Below are positions 1-5,765 of a DNA stretch of 6,722 nt, in pieces. The stretch comes from Candidatus Zixiibacteriota bacterium (GTDB lineage: Bacteria; Zixibacteria; MSB-5A5; GN15; FEB-12), in NCBI GenBank assembly GCA_030591625.1, contig JAUVAR010000149.1:1-6722 (forward strand), written 5' to 3'. A model generated the notes under the pieces. The model ran no database searches. It was not told the origin of the DNA and saw only the letters and a program-made list of their open reading frames with translations. How positions within the stretch are numbered: the first letter of the stretch is position 1; each line of letters opens with the position of its first letter. The position numbers and the translations under genes are program-made.

Positions 1-185
1 ATAGGAAGTCCAAAAACAAATCCGGTCGCTATATTCATCAAACCTGCAAAAATGAGAATAACAGAAATATCCATGCCTGTTGATATTACAAGCGCAACGG
101 TCAGAGGTATAAATGTCCCCAGGTCACCCAATCCACCCGAGAGTTCCATGAGATTGAAGCGCATAGATTTTATGTTTTTGAGCAT
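1..185 (-). CDS. MOT1-type molybdate/sulfate transporter, N-terminal part (cut by window edge)
   Basis: This is the first 61 codons of a membrane transporter; the rest lies beyond position 1. The translation runs MLKNIKSMRF, then the family-typical stretch with ELSGGLGDLGTFIPL at residues 14-28, a hydrophobic helix, and GLMNIATGF at 48-56 leading to FGLP at 58-61. The ELSG-LGDLGTF-PL and GL-NI-TG signatures are what I know from the MOT1-like putative sulfate/molybdate transporters, which import oxyanions through the inner membrane. The ATG at 183-185 is chosen because a GGAG (plus 197-200) lies 11 nt upstream; Met8 is a possible internal alternative. The gene is the last of three leftward genes, after an ArsR-type repressor and a Cys-rich protein. 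A strong terminator abuts its ribosome binding site, so expression is probably controlled by attenuation. Substrate choice between molybdate, sulfate or another oxyanion cannot be read from this fragment. Confidence 0.8.
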   Translation of the reverse strand, partial: MLKNIKSMRFNLMELSGGLGDLGTFIPLTVALVISTGMDISVILIFAGLMNIATGFVFGLP

Positions 186-410
186 GATTGAATATACTCC
201 AAAAAAAAACGACCCGGAAAAGAAATCTCTTCCGAGCCGAACTGTCTTGTTGGGAAGTTTTATGTCATCCCCGGGACAAGCTTATGCAGCCATCGCTACA
301 ATGCGCTACTCTTGGAACTAAAAATCTACGCATAACAGACTCCTTGTTAATAGTTAAACTCTGCACCGGAACTATCTAAATCTGTCCGGAATTTTATTGA
401 GTGTATGACA
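186..410 (-). promoter_or_regulatory. Structured leader region of the transporter gene, candidate RNA switch
   Basis: This 225-bp gene-free stretch lies between the Cys-rich gene and the transporter. On the minus strand it contains a 5-bp stem CCGGA/TCCGG (plus 367-389), a 6-bp stem around a GATG loop (TGTAGC/GCTGCA, plus 285-300), and a nested hairpin CTTGT/ACAAG enclosing GGGGA/TTCCC (plus about 247-281). It ends in the terminator at 201-238. A serial-hairpin leader that closes with a terminator next to the ribosome binding site is the layout of a transcriptional riboswitch or protein-controlled attenuator. I compared it by eye with the Moco riboswitch, which would make functional sense, and could not see its core. 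The ligand is unknown. Confidence 0.45.
201..238 (-). terminator. Intrinsic terminator inside the transporter leader (probable attenuator)
   Basis: Read on the minus strand, a 13-pair stem (arms at plus 226-238 and 211-223, including three G-U pairs, with the innermost pair probably open) is followed by G and nine T residues (plus 209-201). The G-U pairs form only in the minus-strand RNA; on the plus strand the same positions are A-C mismatches, so the structure is built for leftward transcription. The T-run ends exactly where the GGAG ribosome binding site of the transporter begins. No room is left for a promoter between terminator and start codon, so it cannot simply mark the end of the upstream gene unless the transporter starts further in. 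Confidence 0.8.
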
Positions 411-421
411 TTATTTGTCAG
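393..421 (-). promoter_or_regulatory. Possible sigma70 promoter for the transporter leader
   Basis: On the minus strand CTGACA (plus 416-421, five of six bases of the -35 consensus) is followed after 17 bp by AATAAA (plus 393-398, four of six of the -10 consensus). It overlaps the last codons of the Cys-rich gene and would start a leader of roughly 200 nt before the transporter. A perfect dyad TGACA-TTATT-TGTCA (plus 406-420) lies across the -35 and spacer, so a repressor could bind there. The match is moderate in AT-rich DNA, hence the low confidence. Confidence 0.3.
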
Positions 422-632
422 ACTTATCTTTTTCTGAACTTGTGTCACAACAATCAGATGATTGGCTTTGTGGAGCACAGCACGGGCAACAGCATGACAT
501 TTTATGCGATGCAAACGCCATCATTGGAGCACAGCCACATTTGAGCATCTCTTTGGCATGTTCTCCCTCAACATCAACCCGAAATCCGTTATCGGTTTCG
601 GTGAACCTGATTGAGGCAAATTCCTTTTCCAT
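411..632 (-). CDS. Small cysteine-rich protein, probable metal/metalloid-binding protein
   Basis: This gene encodes 73 residues with nine cysteines: C32 and C34 in CGCAP, C47-C49 and C51-C52 in CCCPCCAP, and C61-C62. The N-terminal half (MEKEFASIRF to HAKEML) resembles a small folded alpha/beta unit. The last dozen residues are Ser/Asp/Lys-rich and probably disordered. There is no signal peptide, so it should be cytoplasmic. I chose the ATG at 630-632 because AGGAG (plus 640-644) lies 7 nt upstream; an ATG 24 nt further out has no comparable site. I do not recognise a named family. The cysteine pattern, the ArsR-type repressor gene upstream and the shared operator suggest that it binds or delivers a thiophilic metal or metalloid. 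Which one is not shown by the sequence. Confidence 0.75.
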   Translation of the reverse strand: MEKEFASIRFTETDNGFRVDVEGEHAKEMLKCGCAPMMAFASHKMSCCCPCCAPQSQSSDCCDTSSEKDKSDK

Positions 633-801
633 TTCACATCTCCTGTTTGTTTTCAATTATTCATTTTCTACATGACAGGCCTTTTTACCAGACCACAATT
701 AGAATAACACATTTCGTCTTATGTACATATAGTTATATGCGCATATATAGATAAAAGTTTCAAAAATTATCACTTTGAGGTAATTATTCTTCTGATTTAA
801 G
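633..801. other. Intergenic region between repressor gene and Cys-rich gene
   Basis: No gene is seen here. The stretch is AT-rich and holds the operator at 724-740, a second overlapping palindrome ATATGCGCATAT (735-746), and the ribosome binding site of the Cys-rich gene. Downstream of the repressor stop a weak AATTA/TAATT pairing followed by T5 could slow polymerase, but it is too weak to call a terminator. Confidence 0.5.
724..740 (-). promoter_or_regulatory. ArsR/SmtB-type operator before the Cys-rich gene
   Basis: The minus-strand 17-mer GCATATAACTATATGTA contains a perfect 6-2-6 dyad, CATATA-AC-TATATG (plus 726-739). The two-base spacer and AT-rich arms fit the operator style of SmtB/ArsR repressors. 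Fourteen of 17 bases recur at 1140-1156 in front of the repressor gene. A -35-like TTGAAA lies about 28 bp upstream of the dyad centre on the minus strand and TATAAC lies inside the dyad, so bound protein would cover the probable promoter. Assignment to the neighbouring repressor is inference from the repeat. Confidence 0.55.
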
Positions 802-1104
802 CTATTTTTTGCGGGGAGCCGGGACCGGAATAGCGAGACAATCACAGAATCCTGTACAGCAAGTCTTTACTACATCTTTGTTTAGGCTGTAATAGACAAG
901 CTGGCCATCACGCCTGTCGATGACAATGTCAGCTTCTCGTAATATTCCAAGATGCCGGCTGACAGTTGGCTGAGAAAGCCCGATTTCAGTAGTAATATCA
1001 CCTACTGTCATCTCATTAGTCGAAAGCATTGAGATAATCCGAAGCCTCGATCTATCGCCGAAAGCCTTGACGTATTTGCTGTATTTCTTTGCATCGAGTG
1101 CCAT
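802..1104 (-). CDS. ArsR/SmtB-family metal-sensing transcriptional repressor
   Basis: This 100-residue winged-helix regulator has the usual ArsR layout. It begins with KAFGDRSRLRIISML (residues 13-27), followed by the HTH MTVGDITTEIGLSQPTVSRHLGIL (32-55). The wing ends in RRDGQLVYYSL (64-74). Family members dimerise, bind an AT-rich dyad and release it when metal or metalloid binds. The classic arsenic-sensing Cys-x-Cys of helix alpha-3 is absent (the site reads MTVGD). Cysteines are instead clustered after the wing at 82, 83, 87 and 89 (TCCTGFCDC), so ligand binding probably uses a C-terminal site. The start is supported by AGGAA (plus 1111-1115) six bases upstream. A likely self-operator lies at 1140-1156. 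The neighbouring Cys-rich gene carries the same element, which points to a small metal-response regulon. Confidence 0.92.
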   Translation of the reverse strand: MALDAKKYSKYVKAFGDRSRLRIISMLSTNEMTVGDITTEIGLSQPTVSRHLGILREADIVIDRRDGQLVYYSLNKDVVKTCCTGFCDCLAIPVPAPRKK

Positions 1105-1250
1105 AAAAAATTCCTGTAATTCAAAATCCTACTTTACAATATATATAGAAATATGCAGATGAGCAAATTGAAGATTATATCTCGCCAATTCTTACTTAGT
1201 ATAGTCATACCTCCAATTGACGTTCTCGTTCCAAATATGTATCTTCGGGC
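1105..1250. other. Divergent intergenic region between repressor and O-antigen ligase genes
   Basis: The region holds the operator and promoter of the leftward repressor gene. I find no convincing sigma70 or sigma54 promoter for the rightward ligase gene and no ribosome binding site in front of it. The palindrome GGGCATGCCC (1247-1256) spans the ligase start codon. Confidence 0.4.
1140..1156 (-). promoter_or_regulatory. ArsR/SmtB-type operator and promoter of the repressor gene
   Basis: The minus-strand sequence GCATATTTCTATATATA matches 14 of 17 bases of the element before the Cys-rich gene, with the same two-base centre but an imperfect dyad. A possible promoter overlaps it: TTGCTC followed after 17 bp by TATATT on the minus strand. 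Binding here would give autorepression. A separate TATAAT occurs further upstream (plus about 1174-1179) without a good -35. Confidence 0.5.
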
Positions 1251-2678
1251 ATGCCCGCAATCACGATTTCAGATCATATTTCACACCGCATAAACCTTCG
1301 TGCTGTCTCATTCTACCTTGCTTTGGTAGGGTTGGCCTATATTTCAATTTCTGTCTGGGCACTGATTAACAAGCCGTTGTATTTTTATGTCTTGGCAGGT
1401 TTACCGTTTGCACTTTGTGTGGTAGCTTTCCCGCGTGTTGCTTTATACCAATATCTGTTTGTTCTCTTTTTCGAGTTGGCGATAATTCCCGTACAAGGAA
1501 TCTGGCTTCAAGATATTAGTTCGCTCCTGTTAATTTCGGCGGCTTTGCTTGATGCGTTTCTTCATGCCGAACGTCAATTAGTAATGCCAAAGTTAATTGG
1601 TAACTATGCGTACTTTTGGGCTGCTATTATTGTTTGTTCGTTAGTTGGCTATTGGCCGTTTGCTGCTTTCCGGCAATGGATATCGGTAACATTTCTAATC
1701 GTTACATTTGTTGCTCTCTTTCAACTGTTGCGATATCAGGATCTTAAAAAAATTATGAATTGGTTTTTTCTCCTTGCTGTGTTCCATTCGAGTAAAGTCA
1801 TTTTTGATTTTATTGCTATGGGTGGAGGAGTCAGGTCGTTCGGTTTTGCATTGGCGATCTTTGGACACATTGCAGAAGTTGCACTTCCGGTAGGTGTAGC
1901 TTTTTGGATTTCATCAAAGGGAAGAAAAGCATCATATTTTTTAATTGGGAGTTTGATAGTCCTGGGAGGATTGATTGCAACCCAATCAAGGGCTCCAATT
2001 TTCTTTGGCATTTGTACATCTTTGTTTGTGATATTTATGATGAAAAGAAAAAGTTATTCTGTTACCGACATCACTCGAAAAATAGTCAACCGCAAGATTG
2101 TTCATGCCTCACTATTAGCAGTTGGCGCACTTGGATTATTATTAATAATAAAACCAACCTTGCTAACTTCAGTGTATATGAGATTTGAAGAATTGTTCAC
2201 ATTTAATCCCCAGGGGACAGCACAATACCGGTTGATACTCTGGAAGAATGCAATTCTCGCGTTTTCTGAAAATCCCATTTTTGGAGTCGGACCGGGTGGC
2301 TACAAACTGTTGTATCAAATCCATCCTGAGTTGAAACTTGATCCAACCTTTCCCTATCTTCGAATTATGGCCGCGCACAATTTGTTATTACACTATCTTG
2401 CCGAAACAGGAATTGTTGGAGGATTTGCGCTTATTGCTCTCATGATACGCAAATATAGTCTTGCTCTAAAATGTTGGAAGAAAGATCTGTCTGCAACCTC
2501 TCCTGTATCACTCGCATTGCTTGGATGGGCTTTCATATTTATACTATCCACATGTATTGATGCTGCCTGGATGTACGGTAAATTAAGCTTTCTGGCGATA
2601 TTTTTTGCTGCATTGGTTGCCTCGCACTACCACCAGCTATTTTCTGCCGATCAAACTCCTTTGTCTCCCCCGCGCTAA
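1251..2678 (+). CDS. O-antigen ligase / polysaccharide polymerase family membrane protein (WaaL/Wzy type)
   Basis: This 475-residue polytopic inner-membrane protein has about ten to twelve hydrophobic helices. The Wzy_C/O-antigen ligase domain is recognisable. It contains TQSRAP with Arg247 after a transmembrane helix, then a large loop with RLILWKNA (Arg327 onward), NPIFGVGPGGY (about 341-351) and AAHNLLLHYLAETGIVGG with His376. In characterised WaaL proteins the arginines and this histidine of the periplasmic loop are needed to transfer undecaprenyl-linked glycan to the acceptor. By homology this protein ligates or polymerises surface polysaccharide at the periplasmic face. The ATG at 1251 has no convincing Shine-Dalgarno site, but no better start is in frame. 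No other glycan genes are in the window, so the role (ligase, polymerase, or transfer to protein) is open. Confidence 0.85.
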   Translation: MPAITISDHISHRINLRAVSFYLALVGLAYISISVWALINKPLYFYVLAGLPFALCVVAFPRVALYQYLFVLFFELAIIPVQGIWLQDISSLLLISAALLDAFLHAERQLVMPKLIGNYAYFWAAIIVCSLVGYWPFAAFRQWISVTFLIVTFVALFQLLRYQDLKKIMNWFFLLAVFHSSKVIFDFIAMGGGVRSFGFALAIFGHIAEVALPVGVAFWISSKGRKASYFLIGSLIVLGGLIATQSRAPIFFGICTSLFVIFMMKRKSYSVTDITRKIVNRKIVHASLLAVGALGLLLIIKPTLLTSVYMRFEELFTFNPQGTAQYRLILWKNAILAFSENPIFGVGPGGYKLLYQIHPELKLDPTFPYLRIMAAHNLLLHYLAETGIVGGFALIALMIRKYSLALKCWKKDLSATSPVSLALLGWAFIFILSTCIDAAWMYGKLSFLAIFFAALVASHYHQLFSADQTPLSPPR

Positions 2679-2682
2679 ATCC

Positions 2683-2711
2683 TTGACATAACGGGTTTTG
2701 TATCCTATAAT
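2683..2711 (+). promoter_or_regulatory. Perfect consensus sigma70 promoter for the exported-protein/activator operon
   Basis: TTGACA (2683-2688) is followed by a 17-bp spacer and TATAAT (2706-2711), identical to the sigma70 consensus in both boxes and spacing. Transcription should start near 2718. It lies four bases after the stop of the upstream ligase gene and about 120 bp before the first gene of the operon, so this operon is strongly expressed unless repressed. Confidence 0.85.
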
Positions 2712-2717
2712 TGTATA

Positions 2718-2739
2718 GAACGGTTTGCCCGAACCGTTC
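2718..2739 (+). repeat. Perfect inverted repeat at the transcription start (operator or 5' mRNA hairpin)
   Basis: GAACGGTT and AACCGTTC form an 8-bp perfect dyad around a six-base loop, starting at the predicted +1. It could be an operator that shuts the consensus promoter, or a hairpin that protects the mRNA 5' end. No T-run follows, so it is not a terminator for the ligase gene. Confidence 0.6.
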
Positions 2740-2839
2740 CCCAACTAACTATCCCCTCATAAAAAGTTCCGTCATACGATCAAGTATGTCAATCAGTTGG
2801 ACTGCAAAAGTCCAAACATATAAAACCAAGGAGTAAACC
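2740..2839 (+). promoter_or_regulatory. Hairpin-rich 5' leader of the operon
   Basis: Downstream of the first hairpin the leader can fold CATAC/GTATG (2773-2777 with 2784-2788) and a 7-bp stem TTGGACT/AGTCCAA with a five-base loop (2797-2815). It then reaches AAGGAG (2828-2833), six bases before the ATG. I do not recognise a known riboswitch; the c-di-GMP aptamer core in particular is absent. The last hairpin ends 12 nt before the ribosome binding site and does not hide it. Confidence 0.4.
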
Positions 2840-3226
2840 ATGAGAAAACTATTATGTCTTCTGGCGATGCTTGCATTGCTACTCGCTATGCCGAGTGGTA
2901 ATATTGCATCGCTCGACCGGCCCTGGGGCGATCCGGGTGGCGATGATCTGGGCGACGATGGATTAACAGGTGGCGGTGATGACGATGATCCAGGTGGTGA
3001 AGATCACCCTTGGGGAGGCGACAAATCACCTGGAATAGATCCAAACCCTGATATCATAATTATTCCTGCGAGAACTGGAATTAGTGCTCTCGATGCGGTG
3101 ATCTTTATCGGATGGTTCGAAGTCTACTTTGATATTTACATCATAAGCACTCAGGTTATTGACAAGAAAGAATTAAAGCCAGGAACTAACACTCCAACTG
3201 GATCTACCGGAAGGATGGTTAAATGA
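2840..3226 (+). CDS. Small exported Asp/Gly-rich protein, unknown function
   Basis: The product has 128 residues. Residues 1-24 are a clear Sec signal peptide: MRK, a leucine/alanine-rich core, then a likely cleavage site around NIAS. There is no lipobox cysteine. Residues 25-62 form a very acidic, glycine-rich segment with two PWG motifs (28-30, 57-59) and a DDDD run (47-50), which could bind cations or stay disordered. Residues 83-103 are hydrophobic (centred on VIFIGWFEVYF) and may be a membrane anchor or a buried strand. The tail is polar with KKELKPG. AAGGAG six bases upstream supports the start. The stop overlaps the start of the TPR activator gene (ATGA), so the two are translationally coupled. 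I know no family for it; the coupling suggests a role linked to the activator's signal. Confidence 0.75.
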   Translation: MRKLLCLLAMLALLLAMPSGNIASLDRPWGDPGGDDLGDDGLTGGGDDDDPGGEDHPWGGDKSPGIDPNPDIIIIPARTGISALDAVIFIGWFEVYFDIYIISTQVIDKKELKPGTNTPTGSTGRMVK

Positions 3227-5511
3227 ACGGAAAGCAAACAGATAGGTCGCCGGAATTCCGCGATACAGTAGCGAATTATCTTTCGTCGCTGATCAATCGT
3301 CGGGACTTCGCCGGTGCGATCAAATACTTTGATGCAAATCGTAGTTTGATCGAATCGGAAGGCGGATCCTGGGCAGGCTCAACAATGCTCATGGTCGCCA
3401 GCGCCTATGCTTCCCTCACTAATCATCAATCTGCTCTGCGAGCTGTGCGTAAAGCGCAGACCTTTACCGCAGCCGATGGCGATACTAACGCTATGGCTGA
3501 AGTATTCATGGAGCTTGGTAGAATTCTCAGGAACCTGGGACAAGTGAAGGAAGCGCGTAAGGCGCTGCAGGATGCGGAATCAATCTTCCGCCGAAATGAT
3601 AACTTAGAAGGACAGAGCCGTGCCCTTAACCAACTGGCCGGACTGTTATTCTCAATCGCCGAGTATCGTAATTCGCTGCGTATCCTTATGGATGCCGTCG
3701 AAATAGCACGTCAACTCGACGACAAGAAAAAACTCGCATACATGATGGGTAATATCGGACGTCTCCAGACATTTATGGGTGACTTCGCCGATGCGTTCAA
3801 ACATATCAGAATCAACATCGATCTCTCCGGAGAACTTGGAGATGACTTGGAAGTTGCACGTGCTAATATGTCACTCGCTTATATCCATATACAAAAAGCT
3901 GAGTTTACTCAGGCCGAAGCAACCTTGAACAAAGCCTACCCGCTATTAGTAGCCGCCAATTCCCCTCGGGATGAAGCGATTTACTATAGCTATCTTGGTG
4001 AACTCGAGATGCGTGCCGGCAAATTCGAAGAAGCACGCGATGCTCTTAATCGTGCCCGAGCGATATCGCAGTCAGACTCTGATGAATCGACTTTAACAGG
4101 ACGAATTCTCAGATTGATTGCTGATCTTGAAATCAAAATTGGTGATTTCCGTTCAGCTCGAAAGACGGCCTCATGTTCTATGCTTATCGCCCAGAAATCT
4201 TCCAATAAGGTCGAAATTGGCCTTTTGAAGAAAACCAAAGCGATTATTGCAGAAGCAGCCGGGAAAAAACAGGATGCGCTCAAGCTGTACAAAAGAGCAA
4301 TCGACCTGCTTGATGAATCAGGTGTGCGCTTTGAAAAAGCTGAAGCTCTCCTTGCAGCCGGTCAATCAAAGCTCTTTGAGCCAAGAACAAGGATTACATA
4401 CCTGTTCCGGGCGGAAGAGTTTTATTCTCGCTCAGGCAATACAGCCCGTTTAAACGAAGTCGGCCGTTTGCTTGCAGAAATTGAACCATCAAGTTTGGGA
4501 CAACGAAAGTTAGATAGAAAAGAACCGACCAAGCCGTCGCCACTTAACTATCTCACCTGTTCTCCAGAGATTGAAAAGTTCAAAAACCAACTTCCGATGC
4601 TCGGTCGGCCTGATCTGCCAATTCTCCTAACTGGAGAAACTGGTGTTGGCAAAGACCACATGGCGAAATATTTCCATTCGTTGGTCCGACCCGATGGACC
4701 GTATGTGGCAATAAACTGTGCCTCTGTCCCCGAAACTCTGCTTGAGTCAGAACTGTTTGGTTATACCCGCGGTGCCTTTACCGGTGCCGATAGTAACAAG
4801 ACAGGACTCTTTGTTGCAGCCAATCAGGGCGTTTTGTTGCTTGATGAAATCGGTGATATGCCTCTTTCGCTTCAAGCAAAAATCCTGGGTGTACTCGAAC
4901 GGCGTAAACTTATCCCACTTGGCTCAACTCGTGAAGTCGAGATTGATATTATTATAGTTGCCGCTACCAACCAAAATCTCGATGCGATGGTAGAAGCTGG
5001 CACTTTCAGGCGTGACTTATATTATCGCTTGAGTGGTATTACGTTTGATATTCCACCTCTCAGAGAAAGAAAGTCGGATATCCCACTGCTTTTGAAAGCA
5101 TTCATGAAGGAACGGAATATGTTGCCGGAAAGCGGTGAACTGCCAGAAGAACTGATCAGAGCAGCAGTCGCATACGATTGGCCAGGCAATATCCGAGAAC
5201 TTGATAATAAGGTGAAACGTCTTCAGATTATGACTGAAATGGTCGTCGAGGGAGATCTGGCCGAATTGTGCCGATCACTTTTCAGCGATGGCAATCAGAG
5301 GCATTCAGCCCAATCTGATGAGACTAATAGTCTCTTTGATCGGGTTGAAGAATTTGAACGGAAGCTAATCACCGAAGCTCTAATGGCAGCTGGTGGCAAC
5401 AAAAGCAAAGCTGCGCGCCTGCTTGGGGTTCATGAAGCGACTGTCAGGACCAAGCTCAAACGGTACAATATTGTGCTCTCAGAGTTTGGGGGAGGAAGTG
5501 CTCCCAATTAA
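3223..5511 (+). CDS. TPR-AAA+-Fis sigma54-dependent transcriptional activator
   Basis: This 762-residue enhancer-binding protein has three parts. Residues about 14-425 are helical repeats of roughly 40 residues with TPR-like patterns (for example RNLGQVKEARKALQDAESIF, AGKFEEARDALNRARAI). They replace the receiver or GAF sensor common in this family and probably bind a protein or peptide. Residues about 442-680 are the sigma54-interacting AAA+ ATPase: Walker A GETGVGKD (471-478), ELFGYTRGAFTGA (510-522) with the GAFTGA loop that contacts sigma54, Walker B LLLDEIGDM (538-546), FRRDLYYRL (595-603) and WPGNIREL (653-660). Residues 711-750 are a Fis-type HTH (GGNKSKAARLLGVHEATVRTKLKRY). All catalytic motifs are intact, so it should remodel sigma54 polymerase. 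AAGGA lies 7 nt before the ATG, which overlaps the previous stop by 4 nt. Its likely target is the sigma54 promoter at 5766, 255 bp downstream. Confidence 0.95.
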   Translation: MNGKQTDRSPEFRDTVANYLSSLINRRDFAGAIKYFDANRSLIESEGGSWAGSTMLMVASAYASLTNHQSALRAVRKAQTFTAADGDTNAMAEVFMELGRILRNLGQVKEARKALQDAESIFRRNDNLEGQSRALNQLAGLLFSIAEYRNSLRILMDAVEIARQLDDKKKLAYMMGNIGRLQTFMGDFADAFKHIRINIDLSGELGDDLEVARANMSLAYIHIQKAEFTQAEATLNKAYPLLVAANSPRDEAIYYSYLGELEMRAGKFEEARDALNRARAISQSDSDESTLTGRILRLIADLEIKIGDFRSARKTASCSMLIAQKSSNKVEIGLLKKTKAIIAEAAGKKQDALKLYKRAIDLLDESGVRFEKAEALLAAGQSKLFEPRTRITYLFRAEEFYSRSGNTARLNEVGRLLAEIEPSSLGQRKLDRKEPTKPSPLNYLTCSPEIEKFKNQLPMLGRPDLPILLTGETGVGKDHMAKYFHSLVRPDGPYVAINCASVPETLLESELFGYTRGAFTGADSNKTGLFVAANQGVLLLDEIGDMPLSLQAKILGVLERRKLIPLGSTREVEIDIIIVAATNQNLDAMVEAGTFRRDLYYRLSGITFDIPPLRERKSDIPLLLKAFMKERNMLPESGELPEELIRAAVAYDWPGNIRELDNKVKRLQIMTEMVVEGDLAELCRSLFSDGNQRHSAQSDETNSLFDRVEEFERKLITEALMAAGGNKSKAARLLGVHEATVRTKLKRYNIVLSEFGGGSAPN

Positions 5512-5549
5512 GCATCTTATCTGATTCGAATTGACTATGCTATTATTGT

Positions 5550-5568
5550 GTGTGACTACTCCTCACAC
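5550..5568. promoter_or_regulatory. Dyad GTGTGA-N7-TCACAC, candidate activator-binding site
   Basis: A perfect 6-bp dyad with a seven-base centre lies about 200 bp upstream of the sigma54 -24 box, a normal distance for an enhancer bound by a sigma54 activator. A related dyad GTGTG-ACAA-CACAC sits at 5731-5744. It could instead be a small mRNA hairpin after the activator stop codon. Binding by the neighbouring activator is inference. Confidence 0.3.
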
Positions 5569-5612
5569 CGGCTGATTCGGTTCAGTTTATCATATTTGAA
5601 TATTCCTTGGTT

Positions 5613-5653
5613 GCGGCAAGTGCTCGAAATTCGGGTGCTTGCCGCTTATTTTG
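5613..5653 (+). terminator. Intrinsic terminator of the exported-protein/activator operon
   Basis: GCGGCAAG (5613-5620) pairs perfectly with CTTGCCGC (5638-5645); three more pairs with wobble extend the stem to about 11 bp. The tail TTATTTTGT is T-rich but interrupted. It is the first strong hairpin after the activator stop at 5511. Confidence 0.7.
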
Positions 5654-5658
5654 TGCCC

Positions 5659-5684
5659 AAATTCGTACAACCCCACGAATTTTT
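5659..5684 (+). terminator. Second, AT-rich terminator-like hairpin in tandem
   Basis: AAATTCGT (5659-5666) and ACGAATTT (5675-5682) form a perfect 8-bp stem with an eight-base loop, merging into a T5 run (5680-5684). It stands six bases beyond the first terminator and probably backs it up. The stem is AT-rich, so alone it would be weak. Confidence 0.45.
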
Positions 5685-5765
5685 ACTTAAATTATTTAAC
5701 TATACACTCCAGCCAACACCGTAACGCGTTGTGTGACAACACACTAAGCTGTCAGCGCCCTGTTA

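Noticed and set aside
52..321. Plus-strand open frames opposite the transporter and its leader
   Set aside because: The minus strand encodes a recognisable MOT1-type N-terminus with a ribosome site; the plus-strand frame shows no family features.
239..386. Moco riboswitch before the transporter
   Set aside because: The function would fit, but the conserved Moco core is not visible by eye. Only a generic structured leader is reported.
415..675. Plus-strand open frame antisense to the Cys-rich gene
   Set aside because: It has no ribosome site, while the minus-strand gene has AGGAG at ideal spacing and an operator upstream.
765..790. Terminator after the repressor gene
   Set aside because: Only five A-T pairs with an imperfect interior before T5; too weak to call.
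2855..2880. Sigma54-like TGGC...TTGCA inside the signal-peptide codons
   Set aside because: The GG to GC distance is eight bases instead of ten, and it lies in coding sequence behind a perfect sigma70 promoter.
5551..5567. CRP-like site TGTGA-N7-TCACA
   Set aside because: CRP sites need a six-base centre; this has seven, so the half-sites are out of phase. It is kept only as a candidate site for the local activator.
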